A DNA stretch of 64,000 nt from Laccaria trichodermophora (GCA_018417955.1 JACTVC010000003.1:992001-1056000); one strand, 5' to 3'; numbered from the stretch's first letter, positions 21,791-36,224 are shown. Notes: a model not told the origin generated them from the letters alone. Numbers and translations: made by a program.

Positions 21791-22354
21791 AATTAGTGAC
21801 AGCACATTAAAATTTCATAAAGACACACCAAGTCGGCCGGCAAACCAATGCCAGTGCCATCTCTCAATTCCTTCATATAAGCTCGCCAATCCAAGCCAAG
21901 ACATAAATCGGTCTGATTCAAACTTGAGGAGGTACGGAAATTCATCACACAAGTGGCCCAGCCAGTAGGCAACAAAACAGAAAGAGCGGCGCTATGAACA
22001 TTTCCAGGTGAACGCAGAGCCAGACGATCGACACAGGCGTGAGATAGATAAGAGTGGTCTCCTGAATGTTCAGCGACCGAGACAGGAAGGCCACCGAGTG
22101 TGAATGAAAAGGCTTGAACAGACGCCATGACAGTGTAAGAGCAAGCAGAACGTGAGACAAAAATTCCAGATGGATGCACGTGGTTGGAACAAACAGATCA
22201 TCACGAGGGCAGAAGATTTCGAGCAGGGGAGGCGAAAACGATTATTTATTCTACAGACCATAGGATTGAAATTCGAAAACCATCCATGCCTTCCACACGT
22301 TTAAACATTGGGCATCGTATAACAATTGCAACGAGCATTAACATTGGAAAAGTA
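21791..22354. other. spacer with one unsupported minus-strand ORF
   Basis: A 128-codon minus-strand frame at 21793-22179 reads, among other things, NQTDLCLGLDWRAYMKEL. This could be an exon of a gene carried by the Helitron or a remnant of one. No flanking exons or domain could be confirmed. The rest shows nothing recognisable. Confidence 0.3.
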
Positions 22355-22545
22355 TGAAAGTAGTGATTCAAAACCTTCAGGCTGTACCGCCTACCTCCTC
22401 ATTACTGGCGAAAAGCCATATCTCTGATGTTTAAATATCGTTCAATGTGAAAGTAATCATTCAAAACCTTCAGTTTTCACTGCCTACTTGCCCATTACCG
22501 ACGAGAAGCCACATTTCTGTTTTCTAAATATTGTCCAAGGGCTTT
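22355..22545. repeat. tandem direct repeat, 93-bp period, overlapping the 3' end of N2
   Basis: TGAAAGTAxTxATTCAAAACC starts at 22355 and again at 22448. Both units continue with CTTCAG, xCCTACxT, CATTAC and GAxAAGCCA blocks, and an AAATATxGT stretch. The second unit contains the stop codon and last codons of gene N2, so the first unit is a duplicate of the gene's 3' end placed in its 3' flank. 93 is a multiple of three. Confidence 0.65.
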
Positions 22546-23443
22546 GATCAAACAGCGTTGGTTCAGACATTTGTCGCCTAAGGTCCAACTGTAACTGCGA
22601 CTTAAGAAATTGCTGGGTGACGCACAATGTGTCCATTCGAACAACCCAACTGATGAGAAGCCCAAAAGTTGACGATGTGTAACGGGACAAATGAGAGGGT
22701 CGTTATGTGGATGGTCGCGCGAAGACATGATGAGGTCAAACCCCCGCGTCTGTAAATGATGATAGGCATCGGTGCCTACACAGTGTCGATAGGCATAAGC
22801 GACCTGCTCATTCAGTGTCTGCTTAGGATACAAGCATCCGACATGCTCCGAGGTGACGAAATTCATCAAGCCAGTGTGGTTTGCGCCGACGACCACGCTG
22901 AAGAATGAATCGGTACTGAGAGCCTCCGACACTGTCACTGCGTTACCATCGGGGTTGACGTAGATAGAGTGGCTGAAAACACCGTCAATGAACCTCGACC
23001 GAACACCGGTGCCACTCAATTGGTACTGAAGATTCCGCAAAAAATCTGAATAGATGTGCAGGCCACCACGAGGGACGGCAATGTTCAAATCTTGGGGTGC
23101 CCAGTTTGAACCACACCCATTCGATACGACTTTCAAAGCCAGGGAACCAACAATAGCAGAGTTGTTCTCTCTGAGTAAATTGAAAAAAATAGCCATATTT
23201 TCTGGATCAACCGATTAATTAAAACAACAAATGTTCAAAAACAAAAAACAGACCTAATCCCATGAAAGGCATCAAAAGTCGACAGATCCTGATGCGAATA
23301 TATTCCTGGACGCCTTGGCGAACATCGCGACTGGTTGCAGCAAACCGAACAAGCGTCGCCATTGGACACGATTCGAATATGAAATGCATTACGTCTCGCC
23401 CACAACCAAAGAGGAAGCCGGCATAATCGAAGGATGCCTGCAT
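22495..23443 (-). CDS. F-box-like / nucleotidyltransferase-like fold protein, copy N2
   Basis: Exons 23443-23254 and 23201-22495 join in phase across a 52-bp intron and give 298 residues. The order matches N1: an F-box-like start (LVRFAATSRDVRQGVQEYIR), IVGSLALKVVSNG, WAPQDLNIAVP, SHSIYVNPDGNAVTVSEA, a TGLMNFVT block, YPKQTLNEQ, and a C-terminal CLNQRCLIKALGQYLENR. The metal-binding position again reads DLN and not DLD. The intron sits at the same site as in N1. It faces gene P4 across 129 bp. The two copies are clearly homologous but differ at many residues, so the duplication is old. Both stay open, which implies selection. Function unknown. Confidence 0.7.
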
Positions 23444-23572
23444 TGTACAGGCAGGGAAGGAAGGCGGAATCTAGTCCAAGCGAGGCAAAGAACTATGTAT
23501 GACACCTTGATGACACCGTGCAACGTAAGGGGTCACATTCAGCTCCTATCATCTTCAGACTCAAAACTCCTA
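23444..23572. promoter_or_regulatory. 129-bp divergent start region between N2 and P4
   Basis: The two ATGs point away from each other over 129 bases, the same layout as the 79-bp N1/P1 gap. A shared bidirectional promoter is likely. No clear TATA element or conserved motif between the two gaps was found by eye. Confidence 0.4.
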
Positions 23573-24178
23573 ATGCACCGTAGGGTGACGAGCAACATCA
23601 ATGCCAATGCCAGCATCTGCAAAGGTAACGGCTCGTCCTCTATAACAATCATACGAGCACTTACAAATAACAAGATAACACCCAGGATCTGTCAAGGAAT
23701 GCTGTTCGACACTGGAGATGACTACCGATTCAGCTTTGTCCCGGTCCCATTTCGACCGGGAATCATTAATGCGATCACGGTAGACGACCTATATATCCCT
23801 TACTGGGTTCACTCAAATCCTGATCACAACGGCTGGGAAAACCTCGCGACATACAAGCGTCAAATTCACATTACCGCCGAAAATGGATCTCGATATTACT
23901 CTGTCCACTTTGCTGATCAATCCAAGAACTATCCTCGAAATTATGGGATTGAATCTGTCGCCAGCCCATTTTACGAAGAATGGCTGGGAGCTCTACTTGT
24001 TCTTCGGACGGGGCCAGAAGGTGAGCCGATGATCTGTAATCAGGGAGATATACTGTATACGAAAGAACTGCTGCAGCGGTATGCATATTTCTCTTAAACC
24101 CCGCAAAAAAAAAAAAGAAACATTTATTACAGGTTCTTGTCAACGTACCACGCATCGGGAATACTTGAGCGAAGATAG
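23573..24178 (+). CDS. small conserved partner protein of unknown function, copy P4
   Basis: The proposed exons are 23573-23624, 23697-24078 and 24133-24178, giving 159 residues. The first intron (72 bp) is optional because it is in frame. The last (54 bp, GTATGC...TTACAG) is supported by the matching intron in P1 and P2 and leads to RFLSTYHASGILERR. Core blocks are GMLFDTGDDYRF, FVPVPFRPGI, IPYWVHSNPDHNGWENLATY, YYSVHFADQS, NYGIESVASP, WLGALLVLRTG and QGDILYTKELLQR. These align with P1 along the whole length. The start is uncertain, since a longer open frame reaches 23315 but overlaps N2. Confidence 0.7.
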
Positions 24179-24551
24179 AATAGGGCGAGGTGCATGCCAG
24201 TGATGGTCTAAGGGCCGGACCAACTGAGTGCCTGATTCTGACATTAATTCGTATCGAAAGCATGTATAGAAAAATGAAGAACACTCGAAAATTATGGGCA
24301 CCGACTTGTCTGGCGAACCAGCAGTAAATGCCTCTGAAAATCATCAACAGAACAACAACGACAAAACATCCGCCAGCGCCGCCAAAAATAGCCACACAGT
24401 GGCCAGAGCAAACACATACAAAAGATGCTCGAATGCCGCCAAAAATAGACACCAGAATACGGGAACAGCCGTAACAGGTCACGAGGAAACCAAACAAGAA
24501 CAAAATTGAGAATTTTTTCCCTGGCTGGGCCCGAGGGTGTAATAACCCTTA
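24179..24551. other. no gene supported; A-rich intergenic stretch
   Basis: Between the end of P4 and the end of the Crinkler-like gene there are only low-complexity frames (Asn/Lys/Ser-rich on the plus strand, Cys/Phe-rich on the minus strand). This is likely the shared 3' flank of two convergent genes. Confidence 0.5.
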
Positions 24552-27174
24552 CTAACGTATCGGGTATTTGCAATCCATTTGTGTCATGTGAGTCGTGCAC
24601 AAGTTCGCACGGGGTGTCCATGCTGTGCAATGTGTAAACACGGCCAACTTGTGGATTAGGTCATCATCTACATTTCGGAGTCGGTTAAGGGGAGCAAGCT
24701 CCCCAATGATCAAATTCACAGCTTGGAAATACAAAGTAAGTCATTTTCCCCCTCTGAAGTACTCATGTTCCTCGTTCAATCATATTTGGAATCAACTCCA
24801 GTTACATAATAGAAGTTACACGATGACTTCCCCTAATATATTTCGAATTCTAGTGGCATCGAGTTTCGATTTCTGACTCTTGGCTTCTATCACTTTGAAT
24901 ATCAAGGTGGCTATGAATTTAGTGGAGATGGCAACAACACGGTCGGCGCGGTGTTCCCCAGGTCTCAGGACAAGAAGAAAGGGAGAAATGCGGCCTTCCA
25001 GAGGCAGTACGATGGTTTCATTGATGGCATTTTCCAGTGCGCCGATTGTAACAGACTGAGCATATTTTTTGAGTCGGCTCTCCCAAGTCAATGAATGCCC
25101 AGCTTGTGAGTATACTATCCGGGCTGAAGGCCCAAAGTTTGCAAGTGCATTAGCCAGGACACGTTCTGGATGTACCTGCTGCTGTAATTGCCGCCTATAT
25201 GACACAATGAAGAATATTGAAAATCCGAAAGGGTTAATTGGCCTACCCAGATAAGATGTCTTTCAATGACCATGGCTTCATAATGTATTGTGTGCATGTC
25301 ATCGAATTCGATGGTCGCCTAAAATGACTGCCATGCGGAGAGGCGGCCTCGAGTATGAAAAGACGAAGCATTCGCAAATACTGGGGAACTTCCTCAAGAT
25401 GTCGTCCAGTTTTCACGAGGCACCATGTTGTGAGTGGAAGATTTGGGAGGTCATTCGCTCGTGTTTTCCGTGCTGAGTCGACCCAGTATTTAAAGGTCTT
25501 TCCTTCATTGAAGAAGTAGAATCCATTGGGCTCATTCATAAACAACGTGGGGAGCCCCGCTTCCAGTCGAAGGCGGAGGACCACAAATAGAAATGTTGTT
25601 TTTCCTGCAAATGAATGAAACCCGTGAGCTGAGATGATGATGTTGGAAACCAACGTACCAATGCCTGCGTGTCCGTGCAAAGTAAATGTTTTAGAGCGCT
25701 GCTGAAGGCTGTCGGGCTTCCTTGTGTGCGTCCAGAACGGATTACCATCTGCGAGAAAGCCAGAATTTGTCCGTTGGCTTGAATATGCGCCACGCTCGAA
25801 GAATTCCAACACAGCGTTCAGAGCAAGTTCATATTCAGGTAGGACCAATACTTTGGACAATGGAACGCCCGTCAAAGCTTTTAGCCAGGGTACCTCCATG
25901 AAAGTGCATGGCTCTAGCTCTACATTGCACTTGTCATCGTCTCGGGGAATATCACATGTATCGTAGGCGATGAAATCGCCGCCGCTTGCAGAGAGGATCG
26001 CCAGGGCGTGGTTTTCCTTGAGGGGCCCTAGTGCTAGGTCGAGTAAGTCAGCATGAGGTGGTGGCAGCATGCAAGAACGTAACTAACCCACTATGGGGCG
26101 AAGCTGGTCATGCTCTTGTGAGGGTGGTACGTTTAGATAAAAAATAGATGGAATAGCATACAGAGGACTCACTGGGAAGGCGCACGATCAGGCTCAACTG
26201 TGAACGGGGAGGCTCAAAAGGCCAGTACTCTGAGACAAAATGCTCCTCCAGGAGCTGGTGCTTCTCCAATTCCTCTGGCAATTGTCCAGGGTATGACACC
26301 TACCAGCAGATCAATGCCAAAAAATCGTGTAGTCAATGAGGAGCTTAACGACACCGAGTATTACCCCTTCTACTCCTGCTCGCGATAGGTCTGGCCTAAT
26401 AGTTGCTAACAGGTCTTTCTTGAACAAAGCCACGCTCAAGCTAAACATTGTGACGACTTGAGTGATTCGGTTTTCCTCGCCCTCCACAAAAGCCAGCAAA
26501 GCGAGACGTGGACCACCCCAAAATTTGACCTGGAGGGAGTTCTCCTTCAAATTCGGGGTAATTTCCGCGAGCTCTGTAGATGGTCCAAGCTTTTGCCAAC
26601 GCTCTCCCAATGATGTGTCATCTGAATGGTCCTTCTGTTGAAGGGTGAGCACAATCGAAATGATATAGTTAATGTGGCACACATATAATAAGTCAAGGTC
26701 AAGATAAGTTGTAGGAACGAGGCATCCCCTTGCACTCAAGGTTTTCCAAATGACTTGTTGGAGGTCTATTCCCAATGTGTGGATGCCCGCTTGAACTGGG
26801 AAGGGCTCACTACCTTCCAGGACTGCTGAGAAAGTCACCAAGGGATGACCGTAAATTGTCACGAAAATGCTGATGACGTTTTTTGGAGGCTGGCATGACC
26901 AATAGCGGCCAAGGCGCGCCATAGAAGCAAGCTGTTGAGAGGAAACAGGGACTCCTGACAAGCTTGTGCAGTGGCAAAATTCCACTCCTATACCATAGAG
27001 ACTAACTCTATACGGGGACTTGGGAAGGCCTTTTTTTCCGTGATCTTCTGCTAGAGACTTCAGAATTCTGACCTTCAAATCATGTACATTGATCTTAGCG
27101 TCTGCAGGTATCAAAAAAACCTGTGTGGGTTCATTGCCTTCGACGAAATACCACAGTTCCCGAAGATCAGTCAT
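24552..27174 (-). CDS. Crinkler-like protein with P-loop NTPase domain
   Basis: The N-terminus (from ATG 27174) reads LRELWYFVEGNEPTQVFLIP, then an LKVRILKSLAED segment and LGRYWSCQPPKNVISIFVTI. This is the ubiquitin-like header of Crinkler (CRN) proteins as found in fungi. The middle part (26070-25243) contains HGHAGIG, a 57-bp-class intron, then KTTFLFVVLRLR, which together form a P-loop (GxxGxGKT). A C-terminal exon follows to a stop at 24552 through a probable intron after NILGE. Exon joints around 26300-26070 and near 26680 are uncertain, and one break there cannot be excluded. CRN proteins are secreted or nuclear effectors in oomycetes. In saprotrophic fungi they are widespread with unknown roles, perhaps in conflict between nuclei or strains. 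No signal peptide is visible. Confidence 0.6.
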
Positions 27175-27630
27175 CAAGTGAGGGTGGAAGAACTAGGGAG
27201 AGGAGAGAAACAGGTCTCGACTGTCACATTTCACGTGACGCGTGACGTCGTCTAGATGTGAAGTCATACATGGGACAAACATGGGACTCCTTAAGCCCAA
27301 GTTCCTCGATAGAGTCCAAGACTTGCTCATATACGCCAATTGAGACATCGTCAAAAGGTGGTACTGGATGAGTGACATTAAAACAGTTAGTAGGTATAGT
27401 GTCGGTGAAGAAGAAAACTATCTCACACTTGACGTTTAACTTGATCGAAGATGTGTATCATGTTACCCCATGGTACTTAGTAAGGTAGTACCCATCTCCG
27501 TCTTAGGTCACAGCACCGGAACTTGGGTTTATGAAGTATGATTTGTTCTGCCAGTAAATAGAGGGCTCCGAGGCAGCTGCGACTAAAAATATATCCAACA
27601 CAAAATAACATACATACAGAAGAAAAAAAA

Positions 27631-30432
27631 CTACCCTCGCCAACTCTTTCCAATTGGTGGAGCATCAGCACTGTCCACGAGGACCCGTCTAGGTCCACCA
27701 CCCCTCCCAGCAGGTATCGGGGGAGCTTTCGATACCCTTCCCCGCCCTGTACCAAACGCTGGTTTACTTGCATTCGGTTTCGCATCGGCTGCTTTCTTGC
27801 TGCTTTCTACGGGTCCAGTAGAAGCTTTGATAGGACCAGGAGGAGATACCTTTCCTGTTCCCGTCGCCTTGGTGCTCTTAGAGTTATCGCTGTTCTCCTT
27901 CTCCAACACCATGCGACCACGCGTACCAGCATTAGATGGCGGCGGTTCAGCTTTCGCCTTTCCTTTCGCTACTATCGATGGTGCAATCGACGTTGACTTC
28001 TTCGGCTCAGGGAAAAATACTCTTCCTTTCCCTGGTAGCGCACCACCTTTGATTTGCACATTTCTCTCAACCTTTTTTTCCTGAAGCGGCGTATCAGGTG
28101 GACTCTCAACCCCCAATTCCGCAGCGAGTGACAACTGCTCTTCCTGTGGCGCCGGTGGAAGCAGCGATGCACTCCCATACCCCAATCCACCACCGCTTTC
28201 ATCCTCCTCCCTGACCACGCCAAGCCCAGAGGAATCACCCTCAAGAACATGGCTCAGGTTGATGCTCAGTGGTGAATCCGCCAGCATCAATATTCGACTC
28301 AGCGGACTAGGTTTAGCAGGCGAGTATGCATGAATCATGCGCTGTGCAAAGGGTTTGGCGACGGGGAAGGGGCGGCGCGCGGCTGGAGGCGTTGACGGCG
28401 CGATTTCGGTAGATTCTGAACTTGACGATGACGATGACGGTATCGAAACGGTTACAGATGAAGACGACGACGCCTCCGGAGGCGAGATGGGTGCGGCAGG
28501 AGGGAGTGCAGGTCGCGTAGGCAAAGAAGCATGTGGCGAAGGAGGAGGAAGAACAAATGAACTCGGTAGTAGCGACGCAGCGAGGGGTTTGAGGAATGTG
28601 GGAGCCGGTAAAGGAGGAGGTATAACTTCCGTCTCATACGCTGGTACAACTTTGACGGGTGATGCCAATGACCGACGGGTCATTTTCCTCGGACTTGCCT
28701 TGCCAACATTGATCTTTACAGGTGATTTCCTTGGAGATTTGCGTGGTGACTTCACGGGGGACATGGATTTATAAGTTGTTGATTGTCGAGCTGGTGACGC
28801 TGGAGCAGGCGTTGGTGGAAGGTCTGCCAACATCACCTCAACTTGCCACGACCTTTTTTCGTCCAGGAACTTTATGCGCTCGGCCTTTACCGACAAATGG
28901 TGTCAAAAACATCATCGATACAACATAAAGGAACCACCATCTTACCTCCATCGCAGCTTTCTCTCTGCCCAACTTGATAGCAGCTTCTGTGAACTTCTGC
29001 CTCTCCATATCCAGCTCCAGTCTAATCTTGTCAAGCCTGTCTTTCTCCTGGTCTCGCAGAGGCACGGACATAAGTTCAACGCTCATATCATCAATATCGT
29101 TCGTGGCAACACGGTGGTCCTCTGCGAACTTATCAAACATAGCTTGCGTCTCTACCGCATGTGCCATAGATTGCTTTTGAGAGCGAGCTATTATAAACAG
29201 TCAATCTAAAGCTCCTTGCTTGAAGTGCACAGGAATGTTTCAAACCTAGCTCTTCCTTTAATGCGGTGATGATGCCTTGGAGGCGTTCAATTTCGCCAGT
29301 GGGAAGTTGAGGGACAGAGCTTGGTGTTGGTGGGTTGAGAGCTCGACTAGATAGAGCTGTCAAACTCTCCTGCAATCCTTCAATGACACTCGCTATTTTA
29401 TCAGCGGCCATGGTCGTTGGTGACATTGGGAACAGCGTCGTGAGCGTGAAAGGAACGGGCTAAGAAAGCCAACTCAGATTCATGCCAATATATTGAAAGT
29501 AAAAGCCCACTCACCTCTTCAATCTCCTTCTCCGAAAGACAACTTCGAGCTTTATGCAACGCCAACTGCATCTCATTCACCGTTCTTAGCACCAACTTCC
29601 TCAAATGGAGATTCTCCACCCCAAGCTGCTCCCTGGCCTGTTCAGCCTGCTCCAACGCGACCTCCAAAAACCCTTGTCCCTTACCAAGGACCTCCGAACC
29701 GTCTACAACAGCAGCGTTCGCACATCGCATGCCGCTCGGTGTTAATTTGAGTTGCGCATCTGAGAGTTTCTGCCACTTCTCCACCATCCTCTCTATGTCT
29801 TTTTCTTTCTTTTTTATTTCGGCTTGCGCTGTTGCTCGTACTCCCTGCAGGTTCGTCCGTGTACGCTGCAGCTCTGCGGTTGTCTGCTTATGTGCTTGTT
29901 CTGAGGTTTGAAGCGAGCGAAGGGCCGTACTGTGTGATGAATAAGACTATAGTTGGGGAGGAAATGGCAGTAGTCAATTACATACGTCAAGCGTGATTTA
30001 TGGAGATTCGTTTCACGTTCTGCGTTTGCTGCTCTCTCCACCGCAGTGCGGTGCATTGACATGAGTCGTTCATGGTCGTAAGATAATGTCCGTAACTTCG
30101 TCGTTAACTCTTCCGTCCGCTCCATGTCTTCCTATACATAGATATTGACAATGACCTGTGGCAGAACAAAGCTCACTCACCACTCGTTGACCTAACACGC
30201 TAAGCAGACACTTGACAACACGCTGCGCATCGTCAACCGACGTCCCATCCAACGAAAGGCCAGGCTTAGTCGTAAACCCATGGGCAACCAGCTGTGAGTT
30301 GATGAACTCGAGGCTGGATGTGGACAGCATCATGGAGTCCATAGAGCCATTCTGAAACGAGGGAGAGGCGAAGTCTGATATTGATACGTTGTTGGCGTCC
30401 CAGCGGACAAGTTTCTTGGGTGTCACCGCCAT
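27631..30432 (-). CDS. Afadin/alpha-actinin-binding-like coiled-coil protein (ADIP/Msd1 type)
   Basis: From MAVTPKKLVRWD (ATG 30432; an upstream ATG at 30504 is also open) the protein reads LEFINSQLVAHGFTTKPGL, then DAQRVVKCLLSVLGQRV. This is the start of the ADIP family (SSX2IP, S. pombe Msd1). Long coiled coil follows in exons down to about 28850 (ERTEELTTKLRTLSYDHERL, EVALEQAEQAREQLGVENLH). The last exon (28896-27631) is a Pro/Ser-rich disordered tail with SPRKSP-type basic repeats. Msd1 and SSX2IP anchor microtubule minus ends at spindle pole bodies or centrosomes, which is the likely role here. About six exons; precise joints were not all resolved. Confidence 0.75.
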
Positions 30433-30599
30433 GACCTCAATGTAGGTCGCGCGTTGGCTCGAGCTCACTACAAACTTCAACTTGACAACTTTCGACGCGC
30501 TCATCACGTGATCGTGACATGTCTGCTACGTTCGCGTGCTTTCCTTCAAGACCGTTTACTACGTCAAATGGAAAAGCGGAAAATGGTAACTAATTTGCT

Positions 30600-33105
<2,506 letters not shown>

Positions 33106-33449
33106 ATTTCGTTTCTCTCCCATATACCACCTGTAGAATTGACGCATTGAATCCAAAAGCATTGTAGACAAAGTGGGTGAACGAAGGCTGGGATCCTTTG
33201 TTGAGGAACCTTCGTTTTGTGTCTTTCGGAACAAGCCATAGGAAGGGAGATAGTAAGGAGCAAGCTACCCGCAGTCTGTGGCATAAGAGACCAAAGAGGG
33301 GAATGCCTGCCACACGGAATGGAGCCAAGTGTGGTTGTCACTATTTTAAGAAACATGTGTTTAGATCAGTATCGGTCAGCAAGCGAGAGCTCGGAGCGGC
33401 CACTGTCAATCAAGGCTTTAGTGTGGTGTACCTATAACAAGTGTCAAAT

Positions 33450-33672
33450 TTACCAGAACAACTCTGCGAATTCGGATGTCAACATCTGTGCAATGATGGC
33501 GAAGGTCAGGTCCTGCCGAGAGGACATTTTCAGTAAATTTTGTACTCACCGTACCGATACTAGCCATGGTGGCATTGCCTTCGCCGAGCTTCGTGAGTGA
33601 CTCAAAACCGTAAAATGATATGAGGATTATCTCGTCAGTGCTTTGAACCTTGAATAAAATTTCTGGATCCAT
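33450..33672 (-). CDS. small protein of unknown function, about 60 residues
   Basis: MDPEILFKVQSTDEIILISF opens at 33672, and a short GTGAGT...CAG intron after MASIGT leads to an exon reading DLTFAIIAQMLTSEFAELFW with a TAA at 33450-33452. Without the intron the frame runs on about 25 codons. The hydrophobic stretch is modest, and no known family is recognised. It sits alone between the monooxygenase promoter and the polymerase delta subunit gene. It could equally be a chance frame. Confidence 0.3.
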
Positions 33673-33963
33673 ATTTGACCCTCAAAGTTTGTGAGCCGTA
33701 TACAAAATATGATATTGCAGGTCATAGGAAGAAAAACAAAACATACTAAAGACTGGGTAAAGTACATCAACAATCATGTTGCCAGAGTAGCGAAGATATA
33801 AAAGCATCTGTAAAAAAGAATCTCAGCCGGAGTGAGGAAACACGAGGAACAGAGGGACGCACTTATGTACATGTGAAGAATAAATAGCCGTACGGCGAAA
33901 GCAATGACTCAGACTTGGTCATAGAAAACGTTTTCTATATATTGTGATTCCGTTGCACCCTGT

Positions 33964-34728
33964 TTAGTAGAAAGAATGTCGTAGACCTATGATGGAGGTG
34001 AGATAGCTTCGGCGAGCAACAACCGTCGAACCGACCTCTTGGGGTGGGTTAAGACCCAACATTGACGCCCTCTCCCAACGTTCAATCCGAGTGACGCCTA
34101 CGCAAGGTCCATATTGGTCTGAGCTGTAAAGGCAATAAAATAAGTAATATCCAGGGGGGAAAAGGGGCGACGTACAGGTCGAAAACACGAAGAATTTCGT
34201 GAATCTTGGTCTGGCCTTCGCTATGTACTAACAAAGTATGAGCAGGAGGAGCATGAGACACATCAAAGGAGACTCACTTGGCGGCATATGACCCATCTTG
34301 TCTCGAACAAGCATATAGTGCTTGTTGTATTTCCTGTCCTTCGGATTTAACTCTGGCCTTGAGACTTCTTCCACCGCCTTCCCAGCCCTTGAGTTCTCCG
34401 TAGCGTCTTTCGACTTGAACACACTCGTTGGCACAGGCTCAGCCCTGGTTTCGGCTGAAGACTTCGAGGTCTGCCTCGTACTTGTCTGGGCAGATGTATG
34501 AACCTTCCCCTCAGCCTTAGTGGGAGGAGGAGGGGTAGATGAGCTCTCAATTTCATCAGAATCTTCGCTACTGCTTTCGACAGCTCGTTTTTTGGAGGAT
34601 GTTGGGGCGGCGACGGTGACAGGGTTTGTATTCTTCAATTTTGCGCTTGTTGTGGCTGCCGTTGGTTTGCTTGAGGCAAAGGAGAGTGTTCCTTGTCTCA
34701 GGGAGGTTGTTTTCTTAGCAGGTGCCAT
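33964..34728 (-). CDS. POLD4: DNA polymerase delta subunit 4 (POLD4/Cdm1)
   Basis: The N-terminus has SLRQGTLSFAS, a PIP-box-like start for PCNA binding. A disordered Ser/Thr/Lys-rich region follows, and then the family core: ELNPKDRKYNKHYMLVRDKM, an exon with EGQTKIHEILRVFD, and a last exon with SDQYGPCVGVTRIERWERA and LGLNPPQEV. Introns follow GHMPP and the FDL segment. POLD4 is the smallest, non-essential stabilising subunit of replicative polymerase delta, acting in replication and repair in the nucleus. The order of blocks and spacing fit the fungal Cdm1 family well. Its start lies about 375 bp downstream of the metalloprotease gene on the same strand. Confidence 0.85.
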
Positions 34729-35102
34729 TGGAATTAGACGACGAAAAGATATGGAGCACTATTAGTTTATGAGGACGGATCGTAAGGAGGTGGTTGGATT
34801 CGAAGTTCGAACTCGAATTAGGGGCTGTGTCACCCAGACGTAACGTGATCGTACTATTCCGTAAACAAGACCAAAGAACGCGTGCCTCAAATTTCTGGAG
34901 ATCTGGTGATGAGCGAGTAATGAGTACTGAGTACTGAGTGGTGAGCAGCGCGTATCTGGAATGAAGTACTGAATCAGGAAGGCACCCCATAATACTTACT
35001 TGACAGCAGAATATCAAAGGATGTAATTCGGATAAAGAAAATATCAATAGTAGATACATAAATCTCACTGAGGAGAGCCATCCATTAACATGATATACCT
35101 GT

Positions 35103-36224
35103 CTAACCTTGCCCTGTCCCACAGCAATGTTCTAATTCCTCCTCCTCCTTCCTTAGTCGATTAATGGTTGCTTCTAGAACTTTTCTCCGTCTTTCCTCCA
35201 TTGACTCATCCTCAGTCGAGCCGGAAGGTTCACTGTTCTTCCCGAGAACATACCCAGGATCTGCCTCCACCTCCGATGGTGGCATATAAACATCACCTGG
35301 AAACGAGCCGGAGAGTGTGTGTGTTCCTTCCGCTACCGAACGCTCAAATTCAGCGACTTCGCGGTTCAGTTTGGAGTTCAGCTCTTTGAACTGTAACGTA
35401 TAAGTAAGCATCTTATTTGAGACATACAAGGGGAAGTCTGCTCACATTATTATCATGATCTCCCCATACATTGTGCGCTAGCTCATGACACAGCACGCGC
35501 CTGACGTCCTTGTATAGTCTAAACCCGTCATATCGATCAGTCCGTATGCGTAATTTAATTTGCTGCCCCTTGTTGACATTTAACCCTAGCAGTTCCGGGT
35601 TCTCGTGCGGGGCAAGCTCCGTGAGCTCTCCAACGCTAAACTCATGCTTTCGCATGACATGCTGGATGGCCAGGTCATCAGAGAGCCTTGTCAGAAACTC
35701 GCGTGCCGTAGAAGGATTGGGAAGGTGTTCAAGGGGTTTGATCTCGTGGAACCGGTATGGTGACGAGGCTGGTGTGGCAGGTGATGACAAGGTCGAGATC
35801 ATCCTTCCGCCCGTACCTGTTGAACGAAGCTAAGACAAGCAAAGGTGAGTTTTCTGTTCGATACCACGAAGAATGTCATGAGGACCTTGACTGGAGTCTT
35901 TAACGCTCTCTCTCTCAAGATCCGCTCTCGCCGTCGCTGCTCATCTTCCACTAACTTCATCCCATCCAGCTCCTGCGTCGTCGTTCCAAGCATCTGTATC
36001 TTCACCCCATTCTTGAACCCAGCTTGGGCAAGGGTTATATCGTCAGAAGTCGTCTTCTTCCCTTTGTATAACAGCTTCTGCAACGATGGGGGAACACCGA
36101 AAAGTTCCTCCAGTTGTGCTTGGAAGTCGGCAAGAGAGCAGTCAGAAGGCTGGGAGAAATGATGCGTCACCCCTCGGTAGGTGACAGTGAAGGATATCGT
36201 CTTCGAACTAGAGAGGGTGTCCAT
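35103..36224 (-). CDS. ubiquitin-like plus WLM-domain metalloprotease
   Basis: ATG 36224 (MDTLSSSKTISFTVTYRG) was chosen over an upstream open stretch because it starts the ubiquitin-like fold: SLADFQAQLEELFGVPPSLQ and LLYKGKKTTSDDITLAQAG. After an intron the WLM domain holds the zinc motif HELAHNVWGDHD (HExxHxxxxxH type) near 35450-35490. The C-terminal exon (35400-35103) is a charged helix ending HCCGTGQG. UBL-WLM proteins are relatives of Wss1/SPRTN-type proteases linked to removal of DNA-protein crosslinks. The UBL is thought to bring in the proteasome or Cdc48. Three main exons are visible. It is next to POLD4; both are genome-maintenance genes, but co-regulation is not shown. Confidence 0.85.

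Noticed and set aside
23871..24503. 210-codon minus-strand ORF, Cys/Phe-rich
   Set aside because: It overlaps the well-supported P4 gene and its last exon; composition is low-complexity.
34797..34830. tRNA-like B-box (GTTCGAACTC)
   Set aside because: No A-box at the right distance and no cloverleaf; it lies upstream of POLD4.
34905..34945. GAGTACT-type short repeat
   Set aside because: Only a few imperfect units; ordinary simple sequence in an intergenic region.
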